From: Rhipidocladum racemiflorum | Lineage: Eukaryota > Streptophyta > Magnoliopsida > Poales > Poaceae | Assembly: GCA_036346355.1 (NCBI GenBank) | Contig: CM070583.1 | Coordinates: forward strand, 2,604,001 to 2,668,000 | DNA: 64,000 nucleotides | Reading direction: 5' to 3' | Shown: piece by piece, positions 48,015-58,040 of the stretch | Layout: the number at the start of each line of letters is the position of its first letter | Numbering within the stretch: the stretch's first letter is position 1 | Made by a program: the position numbers and the translations under genes | The notes under the pieces: model-generated | What the model was told of the DNA's origin: nothing | Database searches by the model: none | What the model saw: only the letters and a program-made list of their open reading frames with translations

Positions 48015-48938
48015 TGAGGGGTATAAAGTGAACATCACACTACATTGCATCGAAACATAAAATACATTTTATATTTATGGATAAAACCATTCAAAAAATA
48101 AACCATATAAACTTGAACGGAGAGAGTACTTCATGTACCTGCCGATCAGTGGTTGATACTTTTGTTATATAATTCTGTTTGATTATTATATTACGGATGC
48201 ATGATTCATGGGAATTCTATTTACCTGTTATTTGTTTTCAATTCTTTGTAAAAGCAGGACCAATGTTGTTGGTTTTGTTTTCATCTATTGTACTGTATCT
48301 AGGTGTAGAAGAAACAAGCCAAGTTTGTAATGGCAGCAGATATGATCGTGGAAACAAGTATTTTCTAGTGCATTCGGACATGACATTTATTCGGATTTGA
48401 ATCAATTAATAGGTGCAAATAAGACTGACCATTGGACTTGCTTAAATCTGTTCTGAGCTAGCGGAGGATTGGTGGTTCATATTTTGTTTTTGTGTATTAT
48501 GTTTGATATTCATGACAATTGAACTTGCATGTATTTAATGGAAGAGGGTGTGATATAAAAAATACAAGATTTTTTAATGGGGTAGAGGATATGATTCAAG
48601 ATGTATTTTATCGTGCAGTCATAAATAGCATTATACTCCTATATATCTTGCCTCGCATTTATTTGGATTTGAAACAGTTTTAGGCTCTGTCATTTTAAGC
48701 ATTTTGAACATCGAATTGTCATGGTGTCGATCGAAGCAATGCAATTACGTCTTTGTCCGTCAAAGCAACAAGACTAGTACTTCTGACGGTCAAACTTTCA
48801 GAAGTTTTGAAATAGAAATTTGTTGGTTGCAGCCATCCTCGAAGTACACTGCAAGACTAGGAGTTGAAACCTGGATACATGCAAGCATGCAGCGAACAGC
48901 TAGCGATAGCAATAGCGAAATTTATGCAGCTATTTTGC
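48015..48938. other. AT-rich intergenic flank of PMEI-B1
   Basis: No gene is seen. The part from about 48655 is duplicated at 55545-55870 (3' flank of PMEI-B2) and marks the start of the older PMEI-B duplication unit. Confidence 0.5.
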
Positions 48939-49490
48939 TCATTGCTTTTTCATAATCAATTTTCCCAGCCGGAAAGCGAGCACGCTCCTATCCCGATCAG
49001 CCAAGATCATGCCGTACAATGGCGTGTTCGCGCCGACGGCCAGAACATTACTGGAGCAGTCCTCCACGGCTGCGACGGCGCCCACGTACTCGCTCAAGAA
49101 ATCATTGAACAAGCAACTTCGCAGCTGGTCCACCACGCTGCCGGTGAGCTTCTGCGCCGTGGCGTAATTCCCCATGCAGGCCGAGCACGCGTCCCTTAGC
49201 TCCCCGGGGAGCGACGAGTCGTGCCGCATCTGGTCGGCGGCGCTCATGGTGGCCTCGTACGACGTCGAGGCGGCGTTCGAGGCGGCGAGTGCGTAGATGG
49301 TGACCTCGTCGTTCGGCGGCTCCGCCTCCAGTGTTTTCATGCAGAGCGCGTACATGTTCTCCGACGTGCTCGCCTGGTGGCACGCGTCGGATTGGCTATA
49401 CGGTGGGACGTCCAGGCATGCACTGCTGCCGGTGAAGAGCAAGGTGGTGGCCAGAGACAGGGAAAGGGCAAACATGGTGACTTTCTCCAT
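48939..49490 (-). CDS. PMEI/invertase-inhibitor-like secreted protein B1
   Basis: An intronless 183-aa gene with signal peptide MEKVTMFALSLSLATTLLFT (cut near GSSA-C). The mature domain has the PMEI-type cysteines: DACHQAS and YALC in the N-terminal hairpin, then CSACMGNY, RSC and VEDC in the bundle. It shares the A genes' length and the EVT-IYA motif but only weak overall identity, so it is a separate subfamily. The C-terminus FRLGKLIMKKQ is basic. A TATA-like TATATATAAA lies about 90 bp upstream. Target enzyme unknown. Confidence 0.87.
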   Translation of the reverse strand: MEKVTMFALSLSLATTLLFTGSSACLDVPPYSQSDACHQASTSENMYALCMKTLEAEPPNDEVTIYALAASNAASTSYEATMSAADQMRHDSSLPGELRDACSACMGNYATAQKLTGSVVDQLRSCLFNDFLSEYVGAVAAVEDCSSNVLAVGANTPLYGMILADRDRSVLAFRLGKLIMKKQ

Positions 49491-49580
49491 GTTCGTTCTT
49501 TGTTTGTAGGCGACGCCTGATTTCTTCGGTGATCGATGGGGACAATATTGTTGAGGTTACATGACATATTAAGGAACGCA

Positions 49581-49590
49581 TTTATATATA
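49581..49590 (-). promoter_or_regulatory. TATA box of PMEI-B1
   Basis: The minus strand reads TATATATAAA, about 91-100 bp before the start codon and just before a conserved GCGTTCC shared with B2. Confidence 0.6.
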
Positions 49591-50084
49591 GTGTTTCTCC
49601 TATATATTGATAAATATGTGTATATGTATATTATTTAGGGATGCATTAAAGATGCAAGTTATATATAAATGCATCACATCTTTCTGATGCAGCCGTATAT
49701 ATATCTTGCTCTCCGCATTAGTTTTATTTTGAACAAGTCTACATGACCCCTAAATAATGGAAAACTTAGTAAAATGCATGCTACTCAAAGAGTTGAGGTG
49801 TTGTACAGAACACATGCTTGTCTTTTTATTAGATTTTTTCAATTAATGAAAGATTAGATATGAGTACCTTTATTACAGATGCAACAAACAAGCAAATTAT
49901 AAATGCATGGAAAATATAATAGATTCTTGGCCAAAAAAAAATGTAGATGCATGGCATCGTTGTAGTGCAGTGATGTATACGTCTTAAATCACATTAATTT
50001 CCTTTAGTTTTATATTTTTAGTGTAAGCCGTGCCGATCCATTGGTCCCAAGCCTGGACATTTATGTGGTTAAGACTTCATAAAA

Positions 50085-50213
50085 GGAATTAAAATGGGTT
50101 TTTATCTAGAAGAGAAAAATAATAATCAGGTGGTGAGATACAATACGAGATTTATAGCACAAGGGTTTAAGCAGAGACACGGCATTGATTACGACGAAAC
50201 TACTACAGAATGA
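50085..50213 (+). pseudogene. Copia reverse-transcriptase fragment
   Basis: One open frame reads GIKMGFYLEEK then RYNTRFIAQGFKQRHGIDYD and ends in a stop. This aligns with the Copia RT start (typically YKARLVAKGFTQ.GIDY.ET). It is about 42 codons with no downstream RT motifs, so it is a relic. A more damaged copy is at 57011-57130. Confidence 0.8.
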
Positions 50214-50218
50214 TACAA

Positions 50219-50945
50219 CACTATCGCTTCATCTATATCGGTTCCTAATTTTTTATAAAAAAAAACCCGATTATGATAGCAGATTCGGTGAGAGTGCTAA
50301 TAATTAGCAGGGAATCATCATAATCGGTTCTAATGTTAGAACCGATTGTGATGTGACCAATTCTACATCACAATCGGTTATATCCTAAGAACCGATTGTG
50401 ATGTGAAGAATGCACATCACAATCGGTTCCTAGGTTGAAATCGATAGTGATAAGATTCTTAGTTGTATCGGTTCCCAATGAAAATTGATAGTGATAAGTA
50501 TTGTTATTTGTACCGGTTCCTAATAAAAACCGATATTGATAAGGAGGTTCTTGTTTGTATCTGTTTCTAATGAAAACCGATAGTGATAAGTAGTGTTATT
50601 TATATTGGTTCCTAATGAAAACCGATAGTGATAAGGTTCTTGTTTGTATCGGTTCCTAATGAAAACCGATAGTGATACGGTTCTTGTTTGTATCGGTTCC
50701 TAATTAAAATCGGTAGTGATAAGATTCTTATTTATATCGGTTCCTAATAAAAACCGATAGTGATAACGTTCTTATTTGTATCGGTTCCTATTGAAAACCG
50801 ATAATGATAAGTGTTGTTATTTGTATCGATTCCTAACGAAAACCGATAGCGATAAGGTCTATTTGTATCAGTTTCTAAAGAAAACAGATAGTGATAAGTT
50901 TTGTTATTTGTATCGGATCCTTACTAAAACCGATAGAGATGTCGC
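50219..50945. repeat. Array of short ATCGGTT...AACCGAT hairpins (CACTA-like subterminal)
   Basis: About fifteen units, each with TATCGGTTCCTAATGAAAAC then CGATAGTGATAAG, are in tandem at roughly 40-45 bp spacing. Each unit is itself a small inverted repeat. The array begins next to CACTATCGCTTC, and every unit carries TAGTG, which resembles the subterminal repeats of CACTA elements. No matching second terminus was identified. Confidence 0.65.
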
Positions 50946-51353
50946 CGCATGTATATTCCTTACCCTGTGCGGTACTCACCTAAACCTAGGTCGTACTCCT
51001 CAATCCTCAGCCCTCCCCGAGCTTCGTCCACGCCACCGGGCGACCCCTTACTCAGGAGGTGAGGTGAGGGAGGAAGAACTCGACTGAAAAATGGGCCTGG
51101 GGCCACATGTCGGAGGAAGAGAGGGAGAGAAAGTGGGATGGCCCACATGTCATTCATAGCAAAGGTTGTCTAAACTTAACGCAGGCAGACAGAGCAATAA
51201 AGGTGTATTTAATTTAAGTAAAATCGTAATGATTATTTTTGTAAAACTTTCAGGTAAAAATACTTGGAATTTTATTTACTAAAAATCTGACATTGCGAAC
51301 TATTCAAATTTTTAAATTCTGTAAATGATTTAGTTGAGGGGTTAAATTGACTT

Positions 51354-51499
51354 AAAAAATTTTGAAACTTTTTTCAAGATTGGAAACAACCTAAGGATAT
51401 TTTAATAAAATTTTCAAATTTAAAACTTAAGTAATTATTATATAACAAATCTTGGTGATGCGGGTTGGAAATGAGGGTGAGTGGGGTGCGGTTGGGGAT
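51354..51499. repeat. 146-bp direct repeat, left copy
   Basis: It matches 55170-55315 with about one mismatch (TTTAAAACTT versus TTCAAAACTT). The two copies bracket the inserted block 51500-55169. Confidence 0.9.
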
Positions 51500-51855
51500 A
51501 ATGATAAGTGTTGTTATCTGTATCGGTTCCTAATGAAAACCGATAGTGATAAGTGTTGTTATCTGTATCGGTTCCTAATGAAAACCGATAGTGATAAGTG
51601 TTGTTATCTGTATCGGTTCCTAATGAAAACCGATAGTGATAAGGTTCTTGTTTGTATCGGTTTCTAATAAAAACCGAAAGTGATAACGTTTTTGTTTGTA
51701 TCGGTTCCTATTGAAAACCGATAGTGATAAGTGTTGTTTTTTGTATCGGTTCCTAATAAAAATCGATAGTGATAAGGTCTATTTGTATCGGTTTCTAAGG
51801 AAAACAGACAATGATAAGTTTTGTTATTTGTATCGGATCCTTACTAAAAACGATA
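51500..51855. repeat. Second hairpin array
   Basis: It has the same units as at 50219. The variant AAGTGTTGTTATCTG occurs three times here but twice in the donor copy at about 57378-57440, a one-unit expansion. Confidence 0.8.
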
Positions 51856-52204
51856 GAGATGTCACCGCACGTATATTCCTTACCCTGTGTGGCACTCACC
51901 TAAACCTAGGTCGATCACTCGATCCTTAGTCCTCCCCGAGCTCCATCCATGCCGGGCAACCCCTTTCTCAGGAGGTGAGGTGAGGGAGGACCAATATTGG
52001 TATTGGTCTAAAGTTTTACTATTTCACGAATTTCCCATGTTTTTTACTATCTAAAGAACAACTTTTTATTGGTCAAAATAAGGCATCTAAAATATAAATT
52101 TCAAAATAAAGCAAATGTGAAATCTATAGAAAATTTAATTAAATCCTAAATAACTCTTAGATCATTTAAAAAAATTATGGGAAATTTGACATCATTTGTT
52201 GCCT

Positions 52205-52840
52205 CTGGAAAATAAAAAATAGCAAAATCTAAATGCATTAGTAGCATTGTTAGAATTTTTTTAAATTGGAATGTTTGATTATGATCTGAAACTTTTATGG
52301 CAACTTAGTAATGCTCTCAGTACCCTTCTCAGAAAGTTTAAAAATGTGCAAGATGGTTTAATATCTAGGAAATAAAAAACAGTGAAATATAAATGCATTA
52401 GTAGCATTGTTTGAATGTTTAAACATTTAAAAAGTTTGATCATGATTTTAAATTTTTATGGTAGCTTAGGCATGCTCTCAGGACCATTCTAAAGAATTTT
52501 CAAAAATTTCTTAGATTATTTAATAGTTGGGAAATAAAAAATAGTGAAATATAAATGTATTAGTAGCATTATCAGAATTTATAAAACTTGAACAAGTTTG
52601 ATCATGATTTGGAATTTTATGGTATATTAGGCATGCTCTTAGGACCCTTCTAAAAAAATTTCAAAATTTTTGAAAATGATTTAACAGCTGGAAATTAAAA
52701 ACTGTGAAATCTTAATGCATTAGTAGCATTGTCAGAATTTTTAAAAAACGAGCAAGTTTGATCATGATTTGGCATTTTTTATGGTAGCTTAGACATGCTC
52801 TTAGGACCCTTTTCAAAAAGTTTCAAAATGTTTTAATAGC
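52205..52840. repeat. Tandem repeat, about 160 bp x 4
   Basis: The motif AATGCATTAGTAGCATTG recurs at about 52232, 52392, 52555 and 52714, with surrounding sequence also repeated (TTTGATCATGATTT, GCTCTNAGGACCCTT). Copies are clearly diverged. The period is close to nucleosome-repeat satellites. The donor copy is 58041-58680. Confidence 0.85.
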
Positions 52841-52868
52841 TCAATCAAATCAGTGAAGTTGCTGCAAA

Positions 52869-52936
52869 AAATCATAATCAAACACGGGACATCACACACG
52901 CAAAGTAAGCACTCTACTGTCTAAGCAACACGCCCA
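52869..52936 (-). pseudogene. tRNA-Ala(TGC)-derived relic (SINE-like head)
   Basis: The minus strand reads GGGCGTGTTGCTTAGACAGT then AGAGTGCTTACTTTGCGTG, which lines up with tRNA-Ala A-box and anticodon arm (TGC at 52902-52900). A weak B-box GTGTTTGATT follows. The acceptor stem does not pair. The first 25 nt are repeated just upstream (52966-52942). A tRNA-derived SINE head or tRNA pseudogene is likely. Confidence 0.6.
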
Positions 52937-53158
52937 TGTTGCTATACCATCTGAGCAACACGCCCATGTTGTGATATCATGTGTAACAAATACATATAAG
53001 CCTATTATGTGATGTAGACGCGAGTGGCGTCATGCGTATAATCCACACCAGATATCGCGCGAGGGGGGAGTTAGGGCAACAAATCGCGTGCCTGACGAAG
53101 CATTCTATGAGATGTAATATAGCCCGTAGGATATCCAATGAAATGTAATATAGGATTA

Positions 53159-53780
53159 CTAGGTCAATAAGCGCGGCGCATGCCGCACGTGTGAACGAAA
53201 AATAAACTTGAATTGGTTATACAAAATTTTTCGAAGAGGTATTTTTAGGGGGAGAGAATGGATTACGAAAAAAACTGGGTGCGGCAAATGTTTGTTGGAT
53301 ATTTTCTTTTGTAAGAAATTGGACCTATGAAGTTTTTTTTGTATGAAAGTGGACTTGGGAAAAAATTTAATGCAATTACAGAGCGGTATAATTGAACAAA
53401 AACGAATGTCGTAGTGTCATTTTCGAATAAAAAAGTTATTTTTTCGGCGAAAAATGGATTTCAGAGCGTTATCTTCGAATAAAAAAAGGTTGCTTTTGCG
53501 GTAAAACGGAAGGGGATGGGAAAATAGATTGGGACATATTTTTTAAATTGTGAGAGGGTCTTTCTGCAAATTTTCGGAGCAAAAATGGACCAAGACGTAT
53601 TTTTCAAATTTTTCGAGTCTTTTGGAATGCCATTTTTGAATAAACAAAGTTTTTTTTTTGGGAAAATGGACGAGGATGAAAAAAAATAGACTAAGACGTA
53701 TTTTTTAAATATTCGGAGGGTCTTTTCGTGAATTTTTGGAGGGCTTTTCCTTTAAAGAAGGGTCTTTTCGTAAAACGCAG
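53159..53780 (-). mobile_element. Helitron-like element, 3' end defined
   Basis: On the minus strand it ends with hairpin GCGGCATGCGCCGC, a short spacer, CTAG and T, like the element at 7993. The interior repeats phrases such as TTTTCGTAAAACGCA also found there. The 5' TC terminus was not located, so the right boundary is approximate. In the donor copy (58994) the hairpin is broken by a small change. Confidence 0.55.
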
Positions 53781-54141
53781 AACCTATATGCAATTTTAAA
53801 AATCTGCAGAGATTGTTCGGCAAAAAAAACAGCCACACGGCGGCCCGCGTGGGCTCGACACATGTCGCGCGAGGGGCGACCTGCGCAAGCTCGTCACACG
53901 TCGCGCGAAAAAAATTCGAACCACAAGCGCGCCCACTCGGGCTCAGACTGGCGCGCGGCTGAGTGCGATGGAACGGCGTTACCGTTGCGCCATGAGACCC
54001 GCTTGGCCGAGCGGAGACACGTCGATTCCCCTTTATGCCTAGCTTCGGAGTGAAGCAATCTCGGCCGTTGGAAGCCGCGATCGAACGGCTGGTGCGCGCG
54101 CGTCGACATGGCGCCTCGGGGAGTTCGGAAACCTCTGGATC
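53781..54141. other. GC-rich stretch with no recognised gene
   Basis: Many CGCGCG-type words and short ORFs on both strands are present (for example 53736-54053 and 54109-53894). No domain is recognisable. It may be the captured part of the Helitron-like element. The donor copy at 59610-59960 differs by small indels near 54047-54100. Confidence 0.4.
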
Positions 54142-54144
54142 TTA

Positions 54145-54891
54145 GGCCCTGTTTGGCAGAGCTCCAGCTCCATTAGATCTGTGGATATGATGGAGCTGAG
54201 TATTCCTAGCTCCACCAGATTCGTGGAGCTAGAGCTTTGATATATTATACCCATAGCTCCAGCTCCACGATTTGGTGAAGCTAGGAATACCCAGCTCCAC
54301 CAACTCTACGAATTTAGTGAAGCTGGAGCTTTGCCAAACACTCCTGGTGGGTATATTAAGAGTGTTTAGGTGTGTCATCTTGTTTATATTTTAAAATAAA
54401 TTGTAAACTTAAGTCACTTTATTTCAGTCTACAAGTTTCAACTCTGAGGTGAAGCTGGGATTTGGAGCTCTGCCAAACAGGGCCTAAGGCCCCGTTTAGC
54501 AATTTGGAACCGGCCCATTTCTACTAGAATCTGGGAGAAACCCAACCAAACGGGTTAAAACTTGGAACGTTTCTCCTCGAAACGTTTCTTCTTTTTCCAT
54601 GCTAGGGCCGAATCGCTCTCAACCCCGTTCCTCCCCGATTCACAGAATCCGCATACTAGCCAAATCAAGCTTCCAGACAGTGATTCTATCTGAAACGTTT
54701 CTACCAAGAATCTAGAACCATTTCCGTTTCTACTAGAATCTAGAACCGTCTCAAACAGGACCTAAGAGTGTTTAGGTGGGTCATCTTGTTTACATTTTAG
54801 AATAAAAATATAAACTTAATTCATTTTATTTTAGTCTACAAGTTTCAAATTTAAGGTAGAGTTAGAATCTAAAGTTGTGCCAAACAGAGCC
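54145..54891. mobile_element. Composite Tourist-like MITE cluster
   Basis: The outer ends are GGCCCTGTTTGGCAGAG (54145) and GTGCCAAACAGAGCC (54891), with TTA outside both (54142-54144 and 54892-54894). A GAGTGTTTAGG...CCAAACAG half is present twice (54360-54484 and 54766-54891). Between them is a separate element, 54488-54762. The donor copy is 59970-60715. Confidence 0.65.
54488..54762. mobile_element. Tourist-like MITE nested in the cluster
   Basis: The ends are GGCCCCGTTTAGC and TCTCAAACAGGACC, with TAA on both sides (54485-54487 and 54763-54765). It is rich in TTCTACTAGAATCT-type short palindromes. Confidence 0.7.
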
Positions 54892-54950
54892 TTAATATAT
54901 GTAATATTCGTTTGAGTCATATTTGAAAAAGAAAGAAAGAAAAAGTTAAG

Positions 54951-55164
54951 CAAGGACTCTTGTTCAACGAGCTCTGGCTCTGCTGCTGCTTGGCTTGGTT
55001 GTTGACCAGCAGCAACCAGTGCTGTTCCCACCTGCTTCCCCTGGATCTTATCTCGCCTTCCTCCGAACCCTGGGCCTGGGGCGCGCGAGAGCTCGAGCGA
55101 GGATTCCGTTCCGCCGATAGGCTTGGCTGCTGATTCGGTGAGCACAGTAGTCCCTCTAACCCCC
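54951..55164 (+). promoter_or_regulatory. Orphan copy of the GT14 gene's promoter end and 5' leader
   Basis: It matches 60778-60987 closely, including the splice-donor-like TTCGGTGAGCAC. Here it ends at CTAACCCC and runs into the 146-bp repeat, with no coding exon behind it. If it is still a promoter it would read toward the 3' side of PMEI-B2, antisense to that gene. Confidence 0.7.
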
Positions 55165-55315
55165 TGATGAAAAAATTTTGAAACTTTTTTCAAGATTGGA
55201 AACAACCTAAGGATATTTTAATAAAATTTTCAAATTCAAAACTTAAGTAATTATTATATAACAAATCTTGGTGATGCGGGTTGGAAATGAGGGTGAGTGG
55301 GGTGCGGTTGGGGAT

Positions 55316-55544
55316 TTTACACTTGGTGGGAAGGAGTAATTTTCTTTAAACTCTAGTGGTAAAGCCATAACTCCAACCCATGGAAGCCGTAGGAAGCTAC
55401 TTCAGACCAGCTTTTGGCTTTCAGCTTCTTCTAGTACAAATGGACTGCTGGCTTCTGGCTACAAAAAGCTAGCCGTTTGGAACTGCTTCTGGCTTCCAGG
55501 GGACAGAAGTCAAAGCTGAAGCCGTTCCAAACAGGGCCTACATC
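55316..55544. other. Short MITE-like remnant
   Basis: The sequence around 55380-55540 is rich in GCTTCTGGCTTC-type short palindromes and ends CCGTTCCAAACAGGGCC, a terminus common in grass MITEs. The left end is not clear. Confidence 0.4.
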
Positions 55545-55871
55545 TTGCCTCGCATTTATTCGAATTTGAAACAGTTTCAGGCTCTGTCATTTTAAATATT
55601 TTGAACATCGAATTGTCATGGTGTCGATCGAAGCAATGCAATTACGTCTTTGTCCGTCAAAGAATATGTGTGATTACTATTTTGCCCCTGGTTTGGTTTT
55701 TACTCTACTCTGTTTTGAGAGATGAATACTACCCTCCGGATAATACCGCCAGTAATATACGATTGAGTGGAGTAATTCAGAAGAGCAAGCATATCACGAG
55801 GATCTGGATACATGCAAGCATGTAGCGAACAGCTAGCGATAGCAACAACGAAATTTATGCAGCTATTTTGC

Positions 55872-56423
55872 TCATTGCTTTTTCGTAATCAATTTTCCCA
55901 GCCGGAAAGCGAGCACGCCCCTATCCCGATCAGCCAAGATCATGCCGTACAATGGCGTGTCTGCGCCGACGCGCAGAAACCTAGTGGCGCAGTCGTCCAC
56001 GGCGGCAATGGCGCCCACGTACTTGCTCAAGAAATCAGTGAACACGCAACTTCGCAGCTGGTCCACCGCGCCGCTGGCGAACTTCCGCGCCGTGGCGTAA
56101 ATCCCCACGCAGGCCGAGCACGCGTCCCTTAGGTCCCCGGGGAGCGACGGGTCATGCTGCATCCCGTCGGCGGCGTTCATGGTGGCCTCGTACGACGTCG
56201 CGGCCGCATCCGAGGCGACGAGTGCGTAGACGGTGACCTCGTCGTTCGGCGGCTCCGCCTCCAGCGTTTTCATGCAGAGCGCGTACATGTTCTCCGACGT
56301 GCTCGCCTGGCGGCACGCGTCGGATTGGCTATACGTTGGGACGTCTGGGCATGCACTGCTGCCAGTGAAGAGCAAGGTGGTGGCCAGAGACAGGGAAAGG
56401 GCAAACATGGTGGCTTTCTCCAT
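55872..56423 (-). CDS. PMEI/invertase-inhibitor-like secreted protein B2
   Basis: An intronless 183-aa paralogue of B1, gap-free and roughly 85% identical by eye. It has signal peptide MEKATMFALSLSLATTLLFT and the same cysteine pattern (DACRQAS, YALC, CSACVGIY, RSC, VDDC). The start at 56423 is chosen to match B1; an upstream in-frame Met at 56513 would put extra residues before the signal peptide and lies too near the TATA box. Several changes cluster in the third helix (KLTGSVVDQLRSCLF to KFASGAVDQLRSCVF). Target enzyme unknown. Confidence 0.87.
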   Translation of the reverse strand: MEKATMFALSLSLATTLLFTGSSACPDVPTYSQSDACRQASTSENMYALCMKTLEAEPPNDEVTVYALVASDAAATSYEATMNAADGMQHDPSLPGDLRDACSACVGIYATARKFASGAVDQLRSCVFTDFLSKYVGAIAAVDDCATRFLRVGADTPLYGMILADRDRGVLAFRLGKLITKKQ

Positions 56424-56510
56424 GTTTGTTCTTTGTTTGCAGGCGACGTCTGATTTCTTTGGTGATCGATGGGGAAAATATATTGTTGAGTTTACATGAC
56501 ACATGGAACG

Positions 56511-56520
56511 CATTTATATG
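56511..56520 (-). promoter_or_regulatory. TATA-like box of PMEI-B2
   Basis: The minus strand reads CATATAAATG about 90 bp before the start codon, in the same position as the B1 box but with a weaker match. Confidence 0.5.
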
Positions 56521-57010
56521 TGTATATGTATAGTATTATTTAGGGGTGCATTAAACATGCAAGTTATAAATGCATCACATCGTTCTTATGCAGCCATATA
56601 TCTTGCTCTGCGCATTAGTTTTATTTCGAACAAGTCTACATGACCCCTGAATAATGGAAAACTTGTAAAATGCATGCTACTCGAACACAAGTTTGTCTTT
56701 TTATTAGATTTTTTCTATTAATGAAAGATTAGATATGAGTACCTTTATTACAGATGCAACGAACAAGCAAATTATAAATGCATGGAAAATATAATAGATT
56801 CTTGGCAAAAAAAAATGTAAATGCATGGCATTGTTGTAGTGCACTCATCATGTATACGGCTTGCATCGCATTAATTTCCTTTTAGTTTTATCTTTTTCAT
56901 GTAAGCCATGCTGATGGATTGGCCCCAAGCCTGGACATTTATGTGGTTAAGACTTAATAAAAGGAGAGTGTGGGTCCTGTTGACTGAATGTTTTTAAAAT
57001 TATTTTCTAT

Positions 57011-57130
57011 AAAATTAAAATGGATTTTCATCCGGAAGAGAAATGAAAATAATCAGATGATGAGATACAAAACGAGGCTTATAGCACAAGAGTTTACGCA
57101 GTGACCCGACATCGATTACAATGAAACTAC
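57011..57130 (+). pseudogene. Second Copia reverse-transcriptase relic
   Basis: It is paralogous to 50085-50213: MRYKTRLIAQEFTQ, a stop, then DIDYNET. It lies at the same distance upstream of PMEI-B2, so it predates the B1/B2 duplication. Confidence 0.75.
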
Positions 57131-57309
57131 TATAAAATAGTACAGCAATATTGCTTCATTTGTGTCAGTTCCCAATTTTTCATGAAAAAACCGATTGTGA
57201 TAGCAAATTTGACGAGGGTGCTAATAATTAGCGGAGAATCATCACAATCAGTTCAAATGTGCCCAACGCTACATCACAATCGGTTCTATCCTAATGCACA
57301 TCACAATCG

Positions 57310-57686
57310 GTTGTTTGGTTGGAACTGATAGTGATAAAATTCTTATTTGTATCAGTTTCTAATGAAAACCGATAGTGATAAGTGTTGTTATCTGTATCGG
57401 TTCCTAATGAAAACCGATAGTGATAAGTGTTGTTATCTGTATCGGTTCCTAATGAAAACCGATAGTGATAAGGTTCTTGTTTGTATCGGTTTCTAATAAA
57501 AACCGAAAGTGATAACGTTTTTGTTTGTATCGGTTCCTATTGAAAACCGATAGTGATAAGTGTTGTTTTTTGTATCGGTTCCTAATAAAAATCGATAGTG
57601 ATAAGGTCTATTTGTATCGGTTTCTAAGGAAAACAGACAATGATAAGTTTTGTTATTTGTATCGGATCCTTACTAAAAACGATAGA
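57310..57686. repeat. Hairpin array upstream of PMEI-B2
   Basis: It has the same units as 50219 and 51500 (TATCGGTTCCTAATGAAAAC...). It is the donor-side copy for the inserted block. Confidence 0.8.
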
Positions 57687-58040
57687 GATGTCACCGCACG
57701 TATATTCCTTACCCTGTGTGGCACTCACCTAAACCTAGGTCGTACTGCTCAGTCCTTAGTCCTCCCCGAGCTCCATCCATGCCGCCGGGCAACCCCTTTC
57801 TCAGGAGGTGAGGTGAGGGAGGACCAATATTGGTATTGGTCTAAAGTTTTACTATTTCACGAATTTCCCATGTTTTTTACTATCTAAAGAACAACTTTTT
57901 ATTGGTCAAAATAAGGCATCTAAAATATAAATTTCAAAATAAAGCAAATGTGAAATCTATAGAAAATTTAATTAAATCCTAAATAACTCTTAGATCATTT
58001 AAAAAAAATTATGGGAAATTTGATATCATTTGTTGCCTCT

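Larger units (their letters stand above)
51500..55169. repeat. 3.7-kb inserted duplicate of the 57.4-61.0 kb region
   Basis: The block is nearly identical, in the same order and orientation, to about 57360-60990. It contains a hairpin array, a 160-bp tandem repeat, a tRNA-Ala-like relic, a Helitron-like element, a Tourist-like cluster and the leader of the downstream GT14 gene. The 146-bp direct repeats at its ends make this the inserted copy and 57.4-61.0 kb the likely donor. Confidence 0.8.

Noticed and set aside
50500..50940. CRISPR-like appearance of the regular repeat array
   Set aside because: Units are contiguous variants without unique spacers, in a plant nuclear context with flanking transposon relics.
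53940..54030. tRNA-like phrase GCTTGGCCGAGCGGAG
   Set aside because: It resembles a Leu/Ser D-arm, but no anticodon stem, T-arm or acceptor pairing follows.
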